This document shows positions 18,767 to 22,519 of a stretch of 22,519 nt of DNA, piece after piece (position 1 is the first letter of the stretch; each line of letters starts with the position of its first letter). The DNA is from Ophiothrix spiculata. Its lineage: Eukaryota > Echinodermata > Ophiuroidea > Amphilepidida > Ophiotrichidae. Where the stretch lies: NCBI GenBank assembly GCA_000969725.1, contig JXSR01S015988.1; one strand, given 5' to 3'. The notes under the pieces are model-generated. The model was not told where the DNA came from and searched no databases. It saw nothing but the letters and a program-made list of their open reading frames with translations. The translations under genes and the position numbers were made by a program.

Positions 18767-19325
18767 TACTTTATATCAAAATATAAAATAATTTACTGGA
18801 TTGGAATAGTTTTTATGAAAAAATTAGTTTTCATGATTTCATTTTAGATTCATTGTAAATTTTGAGGGGGAAATCCCTTGAAATCACCTCATATAAACAT
18901 TTCCTTACTTCATTCACATATTCTTGTGTGATGTATGGTACATACAGAAAGATTCTACTTAATCATGTTAATAGCCCATATTAAAAACTACTTCATCTTG
19001 AAATTTGAGACAAATCAATAGAACTACGTAGTTTAAATTGAACTAAACATAAAAAGCACCGAAGACATTTTTATATAAATAAATAATTTCTAATAAAAAA
19101 ACACTCCCGTTATCGTGTCCGATTTGTAATATTCTTTAAATAAATTTAGCACTGTAAAATAATTGCTCGGTTTGATTAATAGAAAGCTTAAAAAGGATTT
19201 TATGTTTCAAGGATCTGGACACATCACAGCTCTAAATATCTCAGAAGTAGACAAATAATTAGATAACTTTATCAATCACTTGCCAGATTGATAGACGGAT
19301 ATTGCTAAGTTATACATCGATAGGT
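18767..19325. other. AT-rich non-coding stretch
   Basis: I see no gene, repeat end or RNA structure here. Confidence 0.5.
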
Positions 19326-19443
19326 ATATTGAAAAATATCTGCATGATATGGACTTGAAACTTACAGGACATGTTAGAATTGTCAATTACTTCATTTGTT
19401 AGCAGAAAAAACAATGAATGGGAAAAACAATAACCGAACTTTT
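19326..19443 (+). repeat. partial copy of repeat family C
   Basis: This matches the complement of about 7348-7467 over roughly 118 bases, including AATATCTGCATGATATGGAC, AAACTTACA.GACATGTTAGA and TTCATTTRTTAGC. The rest of the 466-bp element at 7188-7653 is not visible around it, so this is a fragment or belongs to a different subfamily. Indels against the other copy would shift any reading frame, which argues that the shared block is not coding. Confidence 0.75.
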
Positions 19444-19506
19444 AAGTCCCCACCATTGTACCCTTTAGAACTTGTTCATCATCATCTTCACCTGCGACTT
19501 TCTCTC

Positions 19507-19555
19507 ATTTTGTGACAAAACGCGGTCTCTTTTTGTGACCGCGTTTTGTCAAAAT
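19507..19555. other. compact GC-rich hairpin
   Basis: TGACAAAACGCGGTC (19513-19527) is followed by the 9-base spacer TCTTTTTGT and the exact complement GACCGCGTTTTGTCA (19537-19551). Pairing continues outward through four more A/T pairs (ATTT/AAAT) with a two-base bulge on the left arm. The stem is about 19 bp, shorter than typical animal microRNA precursors. No neighbouring gene explains it. It could be a tiny MITE, a structured RNA or a recombination-prone palindrome. Confidence 0.6.
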
Positions 19556-19813
19556 TTCCCTAACGCTCCATTACTATTTCACTTGGCCAAGCTCTTGAAA
19601 TATATATAAGAAAAACCAAAATTGTCTTCATGATATATGTATGTATTTACAGGCACACTAATAGAAACTAATTTAACAGTTGCTTGGAGTCATAAATCTA
19701 TAAAACATGATTGTATTGTTAGTCAGTTCGAGGAGTCAGCAATAAGGAAGAAAGGTGCTACAATTAGGTAAATGCTTATTATAATATATGAATAAAACGA
19801 CATTTGCTATTAA

Positions 19814-20324
19814 CACTTAAGTGCATAAGGTGTTTTAGAATCCCGTTAGTGCACAAGAGGGCCATATGGACCCTTGGTTTTTATTGCTTTTAAACAATGT
19901 TCTCCTCATTATTTACCTTTAAAACTGTACACAGTGATATATCAACTCAATGTAATGCATATGAAACCAAAAAAAAAATGAATAAAATCCGTCATCCGTT
20001 TCAAAATTGCTGCCAGATATCTAATTCGTGTCAAATGTTTATATGTTTACGGAAAAAAAATGGAAATCAGCTTTTTCACACGGATTTTCAATGAAATTTG
20101 GCTCATAATAGTAGATTATAATTACAAATACATTGCTGAAATAAAAAAAAAAGTTGTTTCCCCAAAGGAATTTTTCAATGAAATTTGGCTCATAATAGTA
20201 GATTATAATTACAAATACATTGCTGAAATAAAAAAAAAAGTTGTTTCGTTTCGGTTTTAGGGACAAAACAATTACATAAAACAACTTTATTGGGGTTATA
20301 TGGACCCCCTTATGCACTTAAGTG
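19814..20324. mobile_element. 511-bp TTAA-flanked inverted-repeat MITE
   Basis: The tips CACTTAAGTGCATAAGG (19814-19830) and the complement of 20308-20324 match completely. TTAA lies directly outside both (19810-19813 and 20325-20328). Subterminal GGGCCATATGGACCC (left) and GGGGTTATATGGACCCCC (right) are related, themselves near-palindromic strings. TTAA targeting fits piggyBac-type transposases, but the tips differ from the other TTAA element at 13742-14412, so these are separate families. The interior holds an exact tandem duplication, annotated separately. No transposase is encoded. Confidence 0.88.
20085..20247 (+). repeat. tandem duplication, 87-base period, two copies
   Basis: The 76 bases at 20085-20160 recur at 20172-20247 without a visible difference, including an identical run of ten As. 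The 11-base spacer starts at 20161. Because 87 is divisible by three, one open frame runs through both copies and yields a doubled peptide (NEIWLIIVDYNYKYIAEIKK each time), which is a consequence of the duplication and not evidence of coding. The identity implies a recent event inside the older MITE. Confidence 0.92.
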
Positions 20325-20328
20325 TTAA

Positions 20329-21548
20329 CTTTCTGACCAGCCAACAGGCTTGTCGCTATAGTATTTTCAAATAAAGCTACTGTGGGAACAAATAACTAAC
20401 AAGACAGTTTTTACGCCATTTATTTTTGACAAATTTATATTATTAAACGATCTTATTTAGAAATCTATTATTATACATTCAGCATTTTAATATCTATATT
20501 CCTGTACCTGTCAATAACATATTTGGAGCCATACATCTTTTAAAGACACTTAATATAAACCAATTACACTACATTGAAATAATGTATATATAATCTTCAT
20601 TTCAATTTAAAAATACATCAAAGTTGAACAGCTGCATGTTTTTGTTTTTTAAATAAGTCAGACATATAGATAAATCACAAAAACTGTTGGGATTGATCTT
20701 TAATTAGTGATACAGATACAATTTCAACCACACTCTAATTCTTCAACTCAAGCTGAAAGTGTTAATGATGTGTGACTTTGTCCAGGCCAATTGAGGCACT
20801 TATTGATTACTTTAATTACTTTGTCTAGACAACAAGTTGGCTCTTAAAAATTGAGAGTAGATGGTATGATTCCACACTACTGTGATAATCAACGATTGAT
20901 GGGACCGTTAATGCAACCTCTTGCTATTTTCACCTTTTAAATATTTGCAAAGACCGTGATACACGGATTAAAATGACACCTCTATAAACTTCACTGGTTT
21001 CCAGAAGTCAAGTAATGGTCCGTTAAAGGTTGTCAGGGACTTAAATGTACTGAGATAAACGCGTTCAAAGATCAATAAGCCCTATATTTTCTGTTGGTTA
21101 TCCTCAAAATATACAAGCAATTTCTCCCTGTCTGTATTATCATTGAGGCACTCTTGAAAACGGGTAACATAACTTAATGACGTTTAATTTAATATGCAAC
21201 CTCTATGGCAAACTGAAGAGCTCCATACTTAATTAAATTACATTCTAAGCAATCGTTAAACACTACAGATCATTAACATCTTGTGTTCAATATAAGTGTC
21301 TACAGCGTCAACATATATGAAGCAGATTAACATCGTCAGTCATTTATAAGTTTGATAACAGGGGTATTAGAAAACAAACCGAACAATCATAAACACAAAT
21401 CTTTTTCTTCGCTGTAGACTATTCCTGCCACTAAATTCCTCAAGCAATTTCTCGCCTTTGCTCTAAGCATATATATAGTGAAAGGTATTTTCTTGTCACG
21501 ACATCTGCAATTGTCTACATTTAATGTCACTGATTTCTGTAGTATGGT
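20329..21548. other. AT-rich non-coding stretch
   Basis: No gene, RNA or repeat end is supported over about 1.2 kb. It may be unique sequence between the TTAA element and the SINE. Confidence 0.5.
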
Positions 21549-21788
21549 ATCAATCAATCAATCTATCAATCAATATACATTGTACTTGCATGACATGCAT
21601 GCATATTCCATGAAGGAGTCTATTCGTACAGGGGATCAACGGCTTAACGTGATTTCCGAACCACAAAGCAAGTAGAGTAAAGTTTTTTGCCCAAGGAAAC
21701 AAGGAGACGAAAACTGCCGGGCCCGGGGCTCGAACCCACAACCTCTGAATTACGAGACCCGTGCTCTAACCGCTCGGCCACGCTCCCC
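21549..21788 (-). mobile_element. tRNA-Thr-like SINE
   Basis: On the minus strand the element begins with a tRNA-like head. The A-box TGGCCGAGCGG (complement of 21770-21780) and B-box GGTTCGAGCCC (complement of 21726-21736) both match consensus and lie 33 bases apart. The anticodon loop reads TCTCGTAA, giving anticodon CGT (threonine). The acceptor ends do not pair, so it is not a working tRNA gene. A unique body follows, containing ACGTTAAGCCGTTGATCCCC, which resembles a body segment I recall from marine-invertebrate SINEs. It ends in a tail of ATTG repeats (complement of 21549-21574). The total is about 240 bp. I see no convincing target-site duplication. It would depend on a LINE partner for movement. 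Confidence 0.85.
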
Positions 21789-22519
21789 TCATGATTCACC
21801 CTCTTTGTCTTTTAATTTGATTCAGATGTTCAGTTCTTGCCAAATAATCTCATTACTTTTTGTTTCAATTTTAGACTATAAGCGTTGCTGTATTTAGTGT
21901 TTTTTCATTTAAACTTGTGAACAATCGTTCGCTTCAAATTCCCATGTAATACAAACAGTGTAAACATTAGTAAATTCATATAACGTATCTCTCCGTGTAA
22001 TATCATATTGTACCTATATTTTCTAGATTAAATTTGCTTTATTTGTTGACTCTGAGATACATCATTGGAAAACATAGTTTAAACGAACTAAATTTCAAAT
22101 GTATATAAAAATACATTCAATTATATGAATCAAAACAAAAATGGAGGAGTAATATATTTAGAAAAAGTTGCATAATACACAAACTTGTTATTAATCAATT
22201 TACTGTCATGCCCCATCATTAAGAGTGAGTATGATATTTTATTTTACATGGGTGCATTGTTTCATAATGAAAAACGCATGTCACGTACATTTTGATAGAT
22301 AGCTTTGATGATTAATAATATTAAGCCTCGTCTACCCATTGATAAAAAAACCATTCAGGTACTACTTATAAGAAGGGGTCAGGGCAGGCCGTTAAAGTTG
22401 AGTATGGAGTGGGGTGAGATCCTGTGAATTTTTAGTCGACAATTTGAAAAATAAAATCGATTTTTTTTCAGCTCACTGCCCGGGCGAGTTTTCACTGGGA
22501 TTTTACTTTGATTCAGAGT
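21789..22519. other. non-coding stretch to window end
   Basis: No gene is supported. Near 22461-22471 a T-run followed by CAG resembles a splice acceptor. The sequence after it (CTCACTGCCCGGGCGAG) is richer in GC, but the window ends before an exon could be judged. Confidence 0.4.

Noticed and set aside
20085..20247. CRISPR-like or satellite array
   Set aside because: There are only two units with an 11-base spacer, in animal-type DNA within a MITE; this is a simple duplication.
20039..20317. Peptide with two identical halves on both strands
   Set aside because: The doubled peptide follows from the 87-base duplication, whose period is divisible by three; both strands are open, which argues against coding.
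21726..21788. Functional tRNA-Thr gene
   Set aside because: The acceptor strands do not pair and a SINE body and repeat tail follow directly.

Overview
The window looks like non-coding nuclear DNA from an animal, most likely a marine invertebrate. The DNA is AT-rich, roughly two-thirds AT by eye. Open frames are short and show no operons or ribosome-binding sites. There is an assembly gap of Ns, a tRNA-derived SINE, a decayed non-LTR reverse transcriptase, and many short inverted-repeat transposons without transposase genes. I cannot name the phylum, and I found no intact protein-coding gene. The longest N-free open frame (133 codons, 11970-12368) has no recognisable domain, and most open frames look like chance.

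Layout from left to right. 1-1860 is mostly featureless, apart from a compositionally distinct patch with a small open frame at 1053-1232. 1864-2380 carries two dispersed repeat copies side by side. 3113-4659 is a nested transposon: an outer TA-flanked inverted-repeat element is interrupted by a 317-bp hAT-like MITE with a perfect 8-bp target duplication, and by a 501-bp MITE with an iterated internal motif. 4670-7187 is quiet. 7188-7653 is a G-rich-ended inverted-repeat element, followed by the partner copy of the first dispersed repeat (7912-8138). 8140-10670 is quiet except for a small inverted pair. 10677-10880 is the partner of the tRNA-promoter-bearing repeat. 11053-11827 is a run of 775 Ns.

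The right half is denser. It holds a 671-bp near-complete foldback flanked by TTAA (13742-14412), a small 148-bp foldback (15206-15353), and a 965-bp element with 22-bp inverted ends (15807-16771). Next come a frameshifted LINE reverse-transcriptase relic (16847-17658) and a 960-bp element with GGGGAYGGTGGGG ends filled with CAAGTTGGCC-type motifs (17807-18766). Then follow a compact GC-rich hairpin (19507-19555), a 511-bp TTAA-flanked element with an exact 87-bp-period internal duplication (19814-20324), and a tRNA-Thr-like SINE (21549-21788).

No genes cooperate here; the window reads as an intergenic or intronic landscape built by successive non-autonomous DNA transposons. The most distinctive observations are the three-layer nest, two TTAA-flanked elements with different ends, and two unrelated elements that each carry an iterated internal motif. 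I see no evidence for a new defence, metabolic or regulatory system. Family names below rest on ends, target duplications and motifs read by eye, not on database searches.
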